Shown: positions 52,289 through 61,256, numbered from the stretch's first letter. The stretch is 64,000 bases of DNA from Amycolatopsis nalaikhensis (GCF_030264295.1 NZ_CP127173.1:3913501-3977500); one strand, 5' to 3'. Notes: generated by a model from the letters alone, not told the origin. Made by a program: numbers and translations.

Positions 52289-53368
52289 TCAAATGGACAG
52301 TGGTGCTGTTGCGGGGCCCGTCGGGTGTCCCGTTTCGCTTGTGCACGAAGGCGTTGTGGTTTCGGTGCGCAGACGTTTCTGGGCGCGTGCGCGGCCGGGC
52401 CGCGGCGCGGGGCGGTCGGTGAGGATGCGCGGGTGTTCCCGTCCCGTGGCGATGCCGTCGCGGATGGTTCTGCTCAGCTCGGCGCGGTCGAAGTCGGCGA
52501 CACCGAGGTGCCGACGGGCAGCGTCGGTGAGGCGCTGGGTGATCTCGGCGGCACTGATCCAGCCGTTGCCGAGCAGCTCGCCGAGGGCAGCTGCGGCGGC
52601 GAACACCGTGATGTGTCGGTGGCCTTCGGTGGCGGCCGCGACGTTGCGGCACTCGGCGTCGACGGCCGCCTGGACGTAGGCGGTGACCCGGCGGCTGGTC
52701 GCCGGAAGCCGCAACGGCGGGACAGCCTCTGGGGGTGGAGGAGGCAGCGGGGTGAGGGCGGTGACCAACCAGGCGGGCAGGATCGCGACCGGCAGGTCCC
52801 CGGTGACGGTGTAGGGCACCGGCACGCCGTGGACGGTGGCAAGGGAGCCGGGCGCGGTGACGAGGGCGCCGGGGCCGCGGGTGTCGACGTGCCAGCCGAG
52901 GCCGTGACCACGCGCACCGACGGTGCTGCGCAGCCGCGACCTGGGCGGGCGGTGGAAGTACCGGTGCTCACCACCGCGCGGGGTGCCGACGGTGAAGGTG
53001 TCGACCGGGTCGGGCTCGCCGGCCAGCTGAGCCAGCAGCCTCAGGACGTCCCGGCCGTGGGTGACGCCGTGGCGTGCCCACGGCTCGGGGACCCGCCCGT
53101 GCGCGGCGTCGAGGTCGAGCACCAGCAGGCCCGCAGGCCCGCAACTGATCCCGACGTTGCATCTCGGGTAGCGGGTCCACCAGCGGCGGATGCGGCCGGG
53201 ATCGCAGGTGGCCCGCTGCTGCCAGCGCTCGATGGCGGGCTTCTTCCCGCAGGGGACGAGCGGAAACACTGGCCACCCGCGCTCGGCGGCCTCCATCGCG
53301 GCACGGAGAAGTTCACCGGTGAAGGGCCGAGGAGGGGCGGTCGCCGCAGAGGTGACGATCGTGGTCAT
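52289..53368 (-). CDS. Bifunctional DNA primase/polymerase (AEP, Prim-Pol)
   Basis: 359 residues. GWPVFPLVPCGKKPA at ~30-45, NVGISCGPAGLLVLDLD (metal-binding DxD, ~92-108), GTPRGGEHRYFH and GHGLGWHVDTRGPGALVTAPGS are the classic Prim-Pol motifs of actinobacterial plasmids and phages. The C-terminal half is helical and basic. It primes and copies the incoming or replicating strand. It is distinct from the initiator at 1630-3525. Confidence 0.92.
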   Translation of the reverse strand: MTTIVTSAATAPPRPFTGELLRAAMEAAERGWPVFPLVPCGKKPAIERWQQRATCDPGRIRRWWTRYPRCNVGISCGPAGLLVLDLDAAHGRVPEPWARHGVTHGRDVLRLLAQLAGEPDPVDTFTVGTPRGGEHRYFHRPPRSRLRSTVGARGHGLGWHVDTRGPGALVTAPGSLATVHGVPVPYTVTGDLPVAILPAWLVTALTPLPPPPPEAVPPLRLPATSRRVTAYVQAAVDAECRNVAAATEGHRHITVFAAAAALGELLGNGWISAAEITQRLTDAARRHLGVADFDRAELSRTIRDGIATGREHPRILTDRPAPRPGRARAQKRLRTETTTPSCTSETGHPTGPATAPLSI

Positions 53369-53610
53369 GGCATCAGCTCGACAGAAACCAGGGCGGGACC
53401 AGGGGTGACGTGGCGGTGCCGGGCGATGTCAGTGCTGGTGAGGTGGACGTGCCGGACATTCGGCGGACGATGCGGGTGCATCGGCGACACTCCGTTCTGC
53501 GCCGCGAGAACGCTGCGCGGGCGTCGAGGAGGACAGCGACAGCAGGAGCGGGCCCGGCCCGAGGTGTGCGGACCCGCCCCTGTCCGGCGACATCGGGGGA
53601 CGTCGGCCGG

Positions 53611-55539
53611 TTAGCTCGCGGCTTCGGCCAGCTCCGCGGCGGCCGCGTCCGGATCTACCGGAGCGCTGGTGCCCTCGGAGGGGTCCGGCGCATCGTCGCC
53701 CGGCTCGGCCGGGCCGGAGCCCCCGATCGCTCGGGCATCGAGCACGTCGCCCTGCTGCTCAGCGTCGTCATCATCGGCGGCGTCGTTGGTGGTGGTTCCG
53801 CGGAGTGCCGCGGCGATGACGTCCCGCTCGCTCTGCGGAGCGATGATCAGCCGCTCGACGTCGGAGGCCGGATAGCCGGCGCCGACGAGCGCGGTCAGGT
53901 ACTCCTGCGCCGCCTGCTGCGCGTATCGCCACGCGTTGCGCGAGAGCGCGTCCTCCATCGCGCAGAAGGTGAGGAACATGTCATAGACGGTCGCCTTACC
54001 CGGCGTGGAAGCAGTGGCGACCTTCTCGGACAGGTCAGTCACGGTGCTGCCAACGGGAAGGCCGAGCAGCTGGCGGGCGAGGGCGTGGTTCTGGTTGAAC
54101 GCGCGGCGCAACTCGTAGCCGCCGTGGGCCTTCTGCCGGGCGAGAAACAGCTGCGCGCCCTTCGGTGCGGTCTTGCGCAACGCGAACTCGGCCAGCCACT
54201 GACGCCGCGGCTTCTCGGAGGCGTCGATCAGCTCGTTGTTCTTGCGCACCCAACGGCGGATGATCCGCGCCTCGGCGCGGACACGCTCGTCGGCGGCCAG
54301 CGCAGCTCGCGCGGCCGCGAGGTCGCTCTCCTCGCCCGCGGCGCCCGCACCACCGCCATCTCCGGTGTCGGGCGTGCTGGTGGTGCGGGGGGTGAGGTCG
54401 ACACGCCCGGCCGGGGCGTGGCTGAGCGCGTGGCCGTGCGCGCGGAAGTCCGCGCAGCCGTAGACCGCCACCGCGATGCGGTCGCCGTTGCCGTCGTGGT
54501 GGTCGTCTTCGATCCAGGCGCCGTGGCCGGGGCAGGACGCGTGGTCCTCGGCGGTCAGCGTCGTGTAGGGCGCGTCCCCGGGGCTGGGGCGCAGCCGGTC
54601 GAGCGAACGGGCCTCGCCGGCCTCGGGGGTGAGGCTGCCACCGAAGATCGTGATCTTGGCGGCGGTCAGCTTCCGGGTGAGCGTCGTGACCAGGGCGGCG
54701 AGCCGCTGCTTCTTGGCGTGTTCGTCGCGCTTGGCCTGCGCGAACACCTGGAAGTTGTTCGGCTCGGTGCGCGCGATGCGGATCAGTTCTGTGGCGGTCT
54801 CGCGGTCACCGGCGGCGTCGAACTCGGCGACGACCGCGGCCTGGACGAGGTCGAGGTCGAAGCGTTCGGCGGCCTTGAGGGCCAGCTCGCTCTCCCCGGC
54901 CTGCAGCACCTGCTTGACGTAGGCGGCGCCGTTGCGGCCGCGGGCGAGCTTGCGGGCGATGCCCGCGGGCGTGAGGTTGAAGGCGGCCAGCTGCTGGATA
55001 GCCCGGGCGCTGTCGCCGAGGGTCAGCGGCTTGCGGAGGTCGTTCTCCTCGAGCTGGCGGACGATCCGCTCGATCGTGGCCTTGCGCTCGTCGGCCGGCG
55101 GCGGGGTCTTAATCCAGACCGGCAGCTCGACGCCCGCCGCACGGGCGTTGTTGAACCGCCGCTGGCCCTCGGTGATCATGACGATGCCGGTCTCGTAGTT
55201 GCGGTAGCCGTTGGCCGCGGTGTTGATGCCGTTGTTCTTAAAGTTCGCCGTGGTCGCCGGGTCCGCCTCGGCGTTCTCGGTGCGGACGTTCTCGGCGAGC
55301 AGCGCCTCATCCGGGTTGATGTGGATGACGGTGTTGATCTCGGCGTCCCACTGCGCGTGCAACGCCGCCAGCTCGTCCTCAGACAGCCCGGCGAGCGGGT
55401 TAGCGCTGGCCGCCGCCTCGTCGCCACTGGTGGAATCGGGGACGGCGCGGTCGAGGTCGGACGGTGCGGGATCGATCTCCGGGGTGGCGGGGTCGGCGTC
55501 GTCGGCGCGCTGGGTGGGCAGATCCATCGTGGCGGTCAC
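53611..55539 (-). CDS. ParB-like protein with large C-terminal region
   Basis: 642 residues. The GTG start at 55539 has AAGGAG 5 bases upstream. The ParB/Srx-type domain (~65-170) shows NPDEALLAENVRTE, GIVMITEGQRRFNNA and LEENDLRKPLTLGDSARAI, followed by an HTH-like helical stretch (LTPAGIARKLARGR). The ~400-residue remainder is unusual for ParB and contains CPGHGAWIED (His/Cys). No ParA is adjacent; the ParA-like ATPase is in the transfer operon. It may serve in partition or transcription, as in other leading-region ParB proteins. Confidence 0.82.
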   Translation of the reverse strand: MTATMDLPTQRADDADPATPEIDPAPSDLDRAVPDSTSGDEAAASANPLAGLSEDELAALHAQWDAEINTVIHINPDEALLAENVRTENAEADPATTANFKNNGINTAANGYRNYETGIVMITEGQRRFNNARAAGVELPVWIKTPPPADERKATIERIVRQLEENDLRKPLTLGDSARAIQQLAAFNLTPAGIARKLARGRNGAAYVKQVLQAGESELALKAAERFDLDLVQAAVVAEFDAAGDRETATELIRIARTEPNNFQVFAQAKRDEHAKKQRLAALVTTLTRKLTAAKITIFGGSLTPEAGEARSLDRLRPSPGDAPYTTLTAEDHASCPGHGAWIEDDHHDGNGDRIAVAVYGCADFRAHGHALSHAPAGRVDLTPRTTSTPDTGDGGGAGAAGEESDLAAARAALAADERVRAEARIIRRWVRKNNELIDASEKPRRQWLAEFALRKTAPKGAQLFLARQKAHGGYELRRAFNQNHALARQLLGLPVGSTVTDLSEKVATASTPGKATVYDMFLTFCAMEDALSRNAWRYAQQAAQEYLTALVGAGYPASDVERLIIAPQSERDVIAAALRGTTTNDAADDDDAEQQGDVLDARAIGGSGPAEPGDDAPDPSEGTSAPVDPDAAAAELAEAAS

Positions 55540-55918
55540 GCGGGCTCCTTGATTCGGGCCGGTCGGTCACCGGGAGCCCCGGTGACCGACCTCGAACCCC
55601 GCACACCGCGCCGTCCCCGAACTGCTGTCCAGCAGTGGAGAATGGCGATGTGCGGGTGTCCCGGTCGGGACGCACTCGCCCAAGCGGGGCCGCCCGCGTC
55701 GGCGGCAGGCCCGCCCCTTTCTGCCCATCCGCAGCCATGTCCGCGAACGGGGCGGGCTTGCCCCGACGCCAGGCTCCGCTAGAGTGCGTCGGCCCGACCG
55801 GAACACCGCACCGGCTTTCCTCAGCGCAGCAACACATTCCTCATTCCTCATTCCTCGGCCCGGTGCGCAGCATCGGCTGATCGCCGAAGGTGCTTTCCCG
55901 GTCGTTTCTTGCTTCAGC
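55540..55918. promoter_or_regulatory. parB leader with two inverted repeats
   Basis: There is no gene here. GGTCGGTCACCGGG (55561-55574) and CCCGGTGACCGACC (55578-55591) form a perfect 14-bp repeat ending 22 bases before the parB start, a natural operator or parS-like site. A second repeat pairs GCCCGCCCC (55709-55717) with GGGGCGGGC (55749-55757). Confidence 0.6.
55561..55591. promoter_or_regulatory. Perfect 14-bp inverted repeat next to parB start
   Basis: A 3-base spacer separates two perfect 14-base arms. Its position directly before the parB start codon suggests self-recognition by the ParB-like protein or a regulatory hairpin over the ribosome site. Confidence 0.5.
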
Positions 55919-57418
55919 TCACCTCGAGGCGGGATCCCGCAGCAGGCCCAGCATCGCGCTGCGGTGGGAGAGCGTCAGCCACACGTCGGCGATGTCCGGG
56001 TGCGCCCGCCCGTCCAAGTCGACCCGTGTCCAGGCCAGCCGCAGGCACCGCACAGCCGTGCGGGTCGTAATCCGCCCCTCTCGGATCGCGGCGTCCAGCT
56101 CGCCCACGACATTGGCGGGAAGGCCAGTAACGACGTGCGAGTACTCCATCGCGGCACCGGGTACCGGTACGGAACCCCACCGGCGGCGCGCGCGTTCCCG
56201 GGCTCGGGCGACGCTGTCCCGCAGCGTCTCAAGGGACGGCTGCGACACATCAGGCTCTGCGACGGTGACCGTCCGCACGAACAGGTCGACGCGGTCGAGC
56301 AACCAGTGCGGGATCCGGGCGAGGTAGCGCGCACGCTGCGCCGGAGTGCAGCGGCATTCCTTGGCCCGGACGCGGCCGCAGGAGCAGTCCCGGGCGGTGA
56401 AGACCATGCGCGCCCCGGCCGGGCGCGTTTCGGCGCCTGCCCGGGCAGTGATGCCGATCGTGCCGTGCTCCAGCGCTGGACGCAGCACCTCGACGATGCG
56501 GGAGGAAAGCTCGGGGAGGTCTTCGACGGTCAGGACGCCGCAGTGCGCCAGCGTCAGCAATCCCGGCCGATTCAGGGATCCGGCTACCGCGGCGATCGTG
56601 TCGTCGGGGCGCAGGGAAACTCCGGGCGGCCGGAGGTGCTCGCTGCGGTCAGGGGCAGGTTCGCCGGCCAGGACGTGCCACTTGCTGAGCTCGACCGCCT
56701 CGGTGTCGGTGAGGTCGGTCATCAGCGTCCGCATCAGCCGGGGCAGCAGGAGGACCGGGGTGCCGGGAGCCGCGACGTGCAGGGTGTGGTGACCGCCGGC
56801 GGCCGCGACCGCGGCAGCTCGGACCGCGGTGGGCGACAGCTGGGCCCAGGCTTCGGGCGCCCACAGCGTGGCAGGCGACGCCCCTTCGCCCGATTCGGGC
56901 CGCAGGGCCGGAGTAGGTCCGCCTCGCAGCCAGGTGACCAGGTCATCTAGGCAGGCAACAGGGACGATGGTGAGGCCGGGGACGTTCCCGGTATCGGCGG
57001 CGTTGGCGGCGGGCACGACCAGGTGGGTGAACCCGGCGTCGGCGGCCGCGATCGCACGCGTCCGCACGTCGGCGACCGGGCGGACGGTGCCGTCGAGACC
57101 GAGTTCGCCGACCAGTGTGGTCGCGGTCAGACGCCGGACCGGCACGGCGTCGGTGACCAGCAGCGCCGCGGCCGCCGCGGCGAGATCGACGTCGGAGCGC
57201 GGGTGCGCGGTGGAGGCGGTCAGGTACACGACGCCCTCGGGCCAGGACAGGCCGCTGTTGCGGATGGCCGCACGCACCCGGTCGCGGGTCTCACGCGAGA
57301 CCGTCAGGCTGAGGCCGTGCACGCACAGCGTGGCGTCGCCGACGCCGAGGTCGGCACGGATGTCGACGATCCGAGCCTGGGAGTTGTCGAGGGTAACCAC
57401 ACGGGCATGGGCTTCCAA
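55919..57418 (-). CDS. ComM/YifB-like protein (Mg-chelatase/AAA family), degenerate ATP site
   Basis: 499 residues. The N-terminal Lon-protease-like domain (VDIRADLGVGDATLCVHGL, VYLTASTAHPRSDVDLAAA) and the central LSPTAVRAAAVAAAGGHHTLHV match ComM/YifB. The P-loop position reads AAPGTPVLLLPRLM, without the GKT of the active family. C-terminal CSCGRVRAKECRCT and LLDRVDLFV segments are kept. ComM normally remodels recombination branches in natural transformation. The TTG start at 57418 has AAAGGA upstream. ATP use is doubtful. Confidence 0.85.
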   Translation of the reverse strand: MEAHARVVTLDNSQARIVDIRADLGVGDATLCVHGLSLTVSRETRDRVRAAIRNSGLSWPEGVVYLTASTAHPRSDVDLAAAAAALLVTDAVPVRRLTATTLVGELGLDGTVRPVADVRTRAIAAADAGFTHLVVPAANAADTGNVPGLTIVPVACLDDLVTWLRGGPTPALRPESGEGASPATLWAPEAWAQLSPTAVRAAAVAAAGGHHTLHVAAPGTPVLLLPRLMRTLMTDLTDTEAVELSKWHVLAGEPAPDRSEHLRPPGVSLRPDDTIAAVAGSLNRPGLLTLAHCGVLTVEDLPELSSRIVEVLRPALEHGTIGITARAGAETRPAGARMVFTARDCSCGRVRAKECRCTPAQRARYLARIPHWLLDRVDLFVRTVTVAEPDVSQPSLETLRDSVARARERARRRWGSVPVPGAAMEYSHVVTGLPANVVGELDAAIREGRITTRTAVRCLRLAWTRVDLDGRAHPDIADVWLTLSHRSAMLGLLRDPASR

Positions 57419-57447
57419 GGCATCGTCCTTTCGTTGTGAAGAAAAGA

Positions 57448-57474
57448 ACTCCGGCGCCAGTGAGGCGCCGGAGT
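57448..57474 (-). terminator. 11-bp perfect hairpin
   Basis: ACTCCGGCGCC and GGCGCCGGAGT around AGTGA, after the stop of the leftward 57512 gene. Confidence 0.8.
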
Positions 57475-57511
57475 CGGGTGTTCGTCGACTGCGCGACAGT
57501 CGCGCCGACGG

Positions 57512-58135
57512 TCAGCGGCCAGAATCGGGCGCCACGGGCGTGGCGCGGTCGGCGGCGGCACGTTCACCGACGAGCGCGGCGAGGGCGAGCGCGTTCTCGA
57601 CGGTGGCGTCGATGCTGAACCGCACCCGGCGCTGGCGGCTGCGCCAGATCGGCTGCAGCACCTGCGCGGTCGCGAACAGCGGCTGGCCGTAGGCCCCGAC
57701 TGACACGGTGTTCGCCCCGGCCTCGGGGGTTGTGCCGAAGCCCGCGCCGATCGCGGCCAGGACGTTCGAGAGGTCGGCGGCGTCGCACGCGCGGCGGTGC
57801 GCCAGGTCCCGCGCCGCGGCGATCAGCTCGACCACGTCCGGAATCAGCCGCCGGGCCACGTCTTTGCCGACTGCGGCGGCGGGCCGGGCCCGCGCCACGG
57901 TCACCGACGGCCGGACCATTCCGGTCGGCTGATGGGGACTGAGCTCGGAGTCCAGCCAGGCTTCCAGCACCAGACGCTCCCCCGATCCGCTGGAGGAGAC
58001 GGTCACGCTGATCCACCCGCCGTCCGGGCCGACGAGCGCGGCGTCCTCACCGACACAACGGGACGTGGCGGCACGCCACGGCTCGCCGAGCACGTCCGCG
58101 ACCGCACGCAGGTACGGCATCAAGTTGTTCGACAT
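57512..58135 (-). CDS. Hypothetical 207-residue protein
   Basis: ATG 58135 has GGGAG closely upstream and AAAGGA further up. Beta segments (GWISVTVSSSGSGERLVLEAWLD), a long helix and a C-terminal sheet (QRRVRFSIDATVENALALAAL) make a compact domain. The leader holds a 16-bp hairpin at 58246-58310. No family recognised; it sits between the Gp88-like and ComM-like genes. Confidence 0.55.
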   Translation of the reverse strand: MSNNLMPYLRAVADVLGEPWRAATSRCVGEDAALVGPDGGWISVTVSSSGSGERLVLEAWLDSELSPHQPTGMVRPSVTVARARPAAAVGKDVARRLIPDVVELIAAARDLAHRRACDAADLSNVLAAIGAGFGTTPEAGANTVSVGAYGQPLFATAQVLQPIWRSRQRRVRFSIDATVENALALAALVGERAAADRATPVAPDSGR

Positions 58136-58245
58136 CTCCCGGGGTTCCTTTCGATCGCGAGGTGTGCAGTTCCGGTTGCCGCTGCCGCGGGTCGCGGCGG
58201 GCCGGCGTCCCGGGTGGCACGTCGTGGAGCCGGTGACAGCGCGAG

Positions 58246-58310
58246 CCGGGGCCACGGCGGCCTGCACCTGGCCCGCGCTGTTAGGCAGCAGGAAGCCGCC
58301 GTGGCCCCGG
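58246..58310 (-). terminator. 16-bp perfect inverted repeat
   Basis: CCGGGGCCACGGCGGC (58246-58261) and GCCGCCGTGGCCCCGG (58295-58310), loop 33, lie just past the stop of the Gp88-like gene. The loop is longer than in typical terminators. Confidence 0.75.
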
Positions 58311-58316
58311 ACGGCG

Positions 58317-59078
58317 CTACCGTGGGTCTGCGAACGTGCCCAGTTGGGTATCGCCGGCGGCTGAGGTAGGCCCGGGGCTGGCGCGGCGGGCGGCGCGGGC
58401 GGCATCGACACCGGCTTGCCAGCGGCTCCACCGGCGCCCGGCCTGGCGGGCCTTGAAGTGCGCGATGTTGTTCGCCGGGATCCCGACCGGCGTCGGCCCG
58501 AGCACGGCCAGCAGGTCGGAGTCCTCTTGCGAATGCCAGCCCGCATCGGTGATGGACTGCTCGTCGGGGAAGACGTCGGCGACCCGATCGGTGCTCGGGT
58601 CCAATGCGGAGTCTTGGGTGCCGCCGTAGGAGTAGACCCACCAGAAGTTCCGCGGCGGATTCGGCTCGACCAGCTCTCGGAACGCCGCGACTTCCTTGGT
58701 GTAGGCGTAGAACCGGGTACGCTGCCGGGCCCGCATGATCTCCAGCCACGCGGACAGGTACGCGCGGGAGTAGAAGTCGCCGCTGTCGTGGATCCTCACC
58801 CACGCGTCGACGAACCGCTTGTGCGACAGCTCATCCAGCATCGCTTGCTGCCAGCCTGGCAGGTCATCCATGGTCCAGCGCAAGTTCTCCTGATGTCGTG
58901 CTTTCACCTGAGGAAAGAGGTAGGTACCGTTTCTGGCGTAGCAGGCTTTCGCGCACACGCCAGCCGACGGGCATACGTTGTAGTTACGGCCATCCGGCAG
59001 TTTCCCGGCGAACGCCGGCAGGGACCAGTTCCAGATCCCGAGCCGCTTCAGTTCGCGGTTCTGCCGCAGCAGCGTCAT
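58317..59078 (-). CDS. Gp88-like protein (phage/plasmid family, Cys-rich N-terminus)
   Basis: 253 residues from ATG 59078, the start that gives LLRQNRELKRLGIWNWSLPA. NVCPSAGVCAKACYARNG (three spaced Cys, possibly an Fe-S or metal site), VRIHDSGDFYSRAYL, FYAYTKE, WWVYSYGGTQDSALDP, DRVADVFPDEQSI and VGIPANNIAHFK match the Gp88 family known from actinophages and plasmids. Function unknown; the Cys spacing recalls radical-SAM-like chemistry, but that is speculation. Confidence 0.8.
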   Translation of the reverse strand: MTLLRQNRELKRLGIWNWSLPAFAGKLPDGRNYNVCPSAGVCAKACYARNGTYLFPQVKARHQENLRWTMDDLPGWQQAMLDELSHKRFVDAWVRIHDSGDFYSRAYLSAWLEIMRARQRTRFYAYTKEVAAFRELVEPNPPRNFWWVYSYGGTQDSALDPSTDRVADVFPDEQSITDAGWHSQEDSDLLAVLGPTPVGIPANNIAHFKARQAGRRWSRWQAGVDAARAARRASPGPTSAAGDTQLGTFADPR

Positions 59079-59188
59079 CGTGACCACCGTCCTCATGCCA
59101 CTCGATGCATGGGGAGGCCACACCAAGATCCGGTTTCCTCCACCGTACACCCGCAATGTCGGGTAGGTAGGCGACCCGACGAGCGAGA

Positions 59189-59425
59189 TCAGCCATACAG
59201 CCAGGTCATCGACGTGGCCAGGCACTCGGCGGCGGTGCCCGCGTCGGCGGCCGACAGCAGTGCCGCGCCCCGCACGACGATCGCGGCGTCCGCCGGGTCC
59301 CTGGTGAGTAGTTCGCCGATCACGGTCTCGGCGTCGGCGCCGACATCGGCAGGATCGATGACAAGCGGCAGGGCAGGATCATCGAGGAAGGTCGTCACGG
59401 TGGCCGGGTGAGTGGGATCGGTCAT
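59189..59425 (-). CDS. Small 78-residue acidic protein
   Basis: ATG 59425 has GGAGG 6 bases upstream and overlaps the stop of the LuxR-type gene (ATGA). Mostly helical and acidic (FLDDPALPLVIDPADVG, GTAAECLATSMTW). It is coupled to the small LuxR-type regulator and could be its partner or antagonist. Family unknown. Confidence 0.6.
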   Translation of the reverse strand: MTDPTHPATVTTFLDDPALPLVIDPADVGADAETVIGELLTRDPADAAIVVRGAALLSAADAGTAAECLATSMTWLYG

Positions 59426-59760
59426 TGCCGTCCTCCGTGCGCGGGCCGACGCGCGGCGGAGCGGTTGACGGCCGTCGGTGCGGTGCCGTGTCGGCACGAT
59501 GATGGCGAGATTCCGGCTGATATCGGTTGTGTCAGCGGCAGGTGCGGGAGCCGGCAGTGGAAGATGCCGGTGTCGTAGGCGACGGCGACGGCGTGCGCGC
59601 GATTGCGGGCATTCAACTTGGCGAAGATGTTCTTCATGTGGGTGCGGATGGTTTCGGGTGAGCGGAACTGCTTCCCTGCGATCTGGATGTTGCTCAGACC
59701 GCGCGCAACATCGCAGAGGACGTCCCGTTCGATGGCAGTTAGTTCGGTCGCACGTGGCAC
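59422..59760 (-). CDS. Small LuxR-type HTH regulator
   Basis: 112 residues. The GTG start at 59760 has GGAGG 7 bases upstream, which decides the start; the open frame upstream is dropped. ELTAIERDVLCDVARGLSNIQIA and SPETIRTHMKNIFAKLNARNRAHAVAV form a complete LuxR/NarL HTH (~5-65), followed by a short tail without a receiver domain. A plausible regulator of the maintenance region. Confidence 0.82.
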   Translation of the reverse strand: MPRATELTAIERDVLCDVARGLSNIQIAGKQFRSPETIRTHMKNIFAKLNARNRAHAVAVAYDTGIFHCRLPHLPLTQPISAGISPSSCRHGTAPTAVNRSAARRPAHGGRQ

Positions 59761-60230
59761 TGTCGGACCTCCGACAACGTTCGACGAGAGGCGCAAGAGG
59801 AGACTGGCCGGGACAGCGCGGCGCGTGCGCTGACCCGGCCAGCCCCGAACCGGGACTCGGCTCGCCCGGGGGAAGGCGTGCCGACTCGGGATTCCCGGTT
59901 CATTCAGGTGGCCTCGCATGGGTGGCGTGTGGACGACACCGGTCACCCAGGTCCCGGCGTGGCACCGGTCAAGGCCCTGGTCCTGCGGTCGGGGCGTTCG
60001 ATGTTCTGCGGTGGGCCTTGACCGGTGTCGCGGGACCTGGTCGCGTGATCGAGGCCGCGCGACACCGTGAGGTCACAAGTAGCCGGCAGCCGCTGGATCC
60101 GGAGCTGATACGGTCACGGCGGCGACAGCGATGTTCGAGGTGATCTGCTCGGGGCCGCGCGCCCGGACGTCGCGAGCGGTGACACGACGCCCGAGACGCT
60201 GCGGCCGCGATGGGGTGTCGAGGACGTGGG
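59761..60230. promoter_or_regulatory. Gap with two long inverted repeats
   Basis: About 470 bases with no gene. GAACCGGGACTCGGC (from about 59847) pairs with GCCGACTCGGG...CCCGGTTC (to about 59910). The second repeat, 59948-60039, is listed separately. It separates DUF4192 copy 3 from the LuxR-type gene. Confidence 0.5.
59948..60039. repeat. 15-bp plus 9-bp composite inverted repeat
   Basis: CACCGGTCAAGGCCC (59963-59977) pairs perfectly with GGGCCTTGACCGGTG (60013-60027). Flanking CAGGTCCCG (59948-59956) pairs with CGGGACCTG (60031-60039). It may terminate the DUF4192 copy 3 transcript or act as a leader hairpin of the LuxR-type gene. Confidence 0.75.
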
Positions 60231-61211
60231 CTACCAGCGCGTCGCGCCGACCCGGCCGGCGGTCTCGTCTAGTTCGTGCTCGACGACCTCGGCGCTGGCG
60301 TGCTGCTGGAACAGCAAACCGACGGTCGCGGCGCCCGGCGCACCGTGCGCGTGGGCGAGAGCACAGGCGGTAAGGCGGCGGTCGCCCCGGCGGACGGCGC
60401 TGGCCGCGATCAAGGTCGCCAGCCGTGCGCGAGCGCTGGGGTCGGGGCGGCCGCGGTAAAGGGCCATCCACAACTGCTCGACTCGCTGCGGGTCGAACTC
60501 GTTCGGTGGCAGGAGCATCGGTCCGTAGACGGCGTTGTCGGCCAGCGCAGCCGTGACGGCGAAGGCTGTAACGTTGTCGATGAACTCGCCGCGGCTTGCC
60601 TGGATGGTGGCGTGGGCGACGATCCGGTTGGCTTCGTCCCCGCGACGAACCAGGAACGGCACGATCCGGCGGGCGAACCGGCCGAGGTTGGCCGGCAAGG
60701 TCTCACCGGATTCGGTGAAGGGCAGACCCCAGGTCGGGGTCGGGGCGTCGCCGCCGAGCTGGATGGGTGCGGCGAAGTCGAGGCCGGGGCGTGGGGTGAT
60801 GACGGTGCCGAGGTGGGTGGAGCGGCGGTAGTCGCGCCAGGGGGCGCCGGGGCGGGTGTGCGGGGCCCAGTAGCGGCCGATGACGGTGTGTCCGGCGGGG
60901 CGCAGGTCGGCCTCGAGCGCGGCGATCGCGGCCCGCAGCGGCAGCCGGTTCCGGGAGTGGTTCTCGGCGATGATGACGATGACGAGGTCGATGTCGCGGT
61001 GGGCCGGCATGGCGTCCCGCACGTGCCCGGCGATCTCGATGGTGGTCTTGTCCCGCACCTGGGTGACCGGGAACGCAGCGCCTGACGGTGAGGTCAGCCG
61101 CCACGCAGATGTGCTGTCGGTGTGGGCGGGCAGAGCGATGACGTGCAGGGTGTCGGCGCAGGTGTCGGGCAGCGATCCGATCAGTTCACCGGGGGTCAGG
61201 TACGCGGTCAC
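60231..61211 (-). CDS. DUF4192 protein, copy 3 (divergent)
   Basis: 326 residues. The GTG start at 61211 has GAGGAG 8 bases upstream; the long open frame before it belongs to the dprA reverse frame and is ignored. YLTPGELIGSLPDTCADTLHVIALP replaces the typical DUF4192 opening, and VIGRYWAPH and LWMALYRGRPDPSARARLATLIA resemble the other copies. It is more distant than copies 1 and 2. Confidence 0.7.
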   Translation of the reverse strand: MTAYLTPGELIGSLPDTCADTLHVIALPAHTDSTSAWRLTSPSGAAFPVTQVRDKTTIEIAGHVRDAMPAHRDIDLVIVIIAENHSRNRLPLRAAIAALEADLRPAGHTVIGRYWAPHTRPGAPWRDYRRSTHLGTVITPRPGLDFAAPIQLGGDAPTPTWGLPFTESGETLPANLGRFARRIVPFLVRRGDEANRIVAHATIQASRGEFIDNVTAFAVTAALADNAVYGPMLLPPNEFDPQRVEQLWMALYRGRPDPSARARLATLIAASAVRRGDRRLTACALAHAHGAPGAATVGLLFQQHASAEVVEHELDETAGRVGATRW

Positions 61212-61256
61212 GGTCGGCGCTCCTCGGCTCGGCCTCCCCAGCCAATGAGCCCGGGG

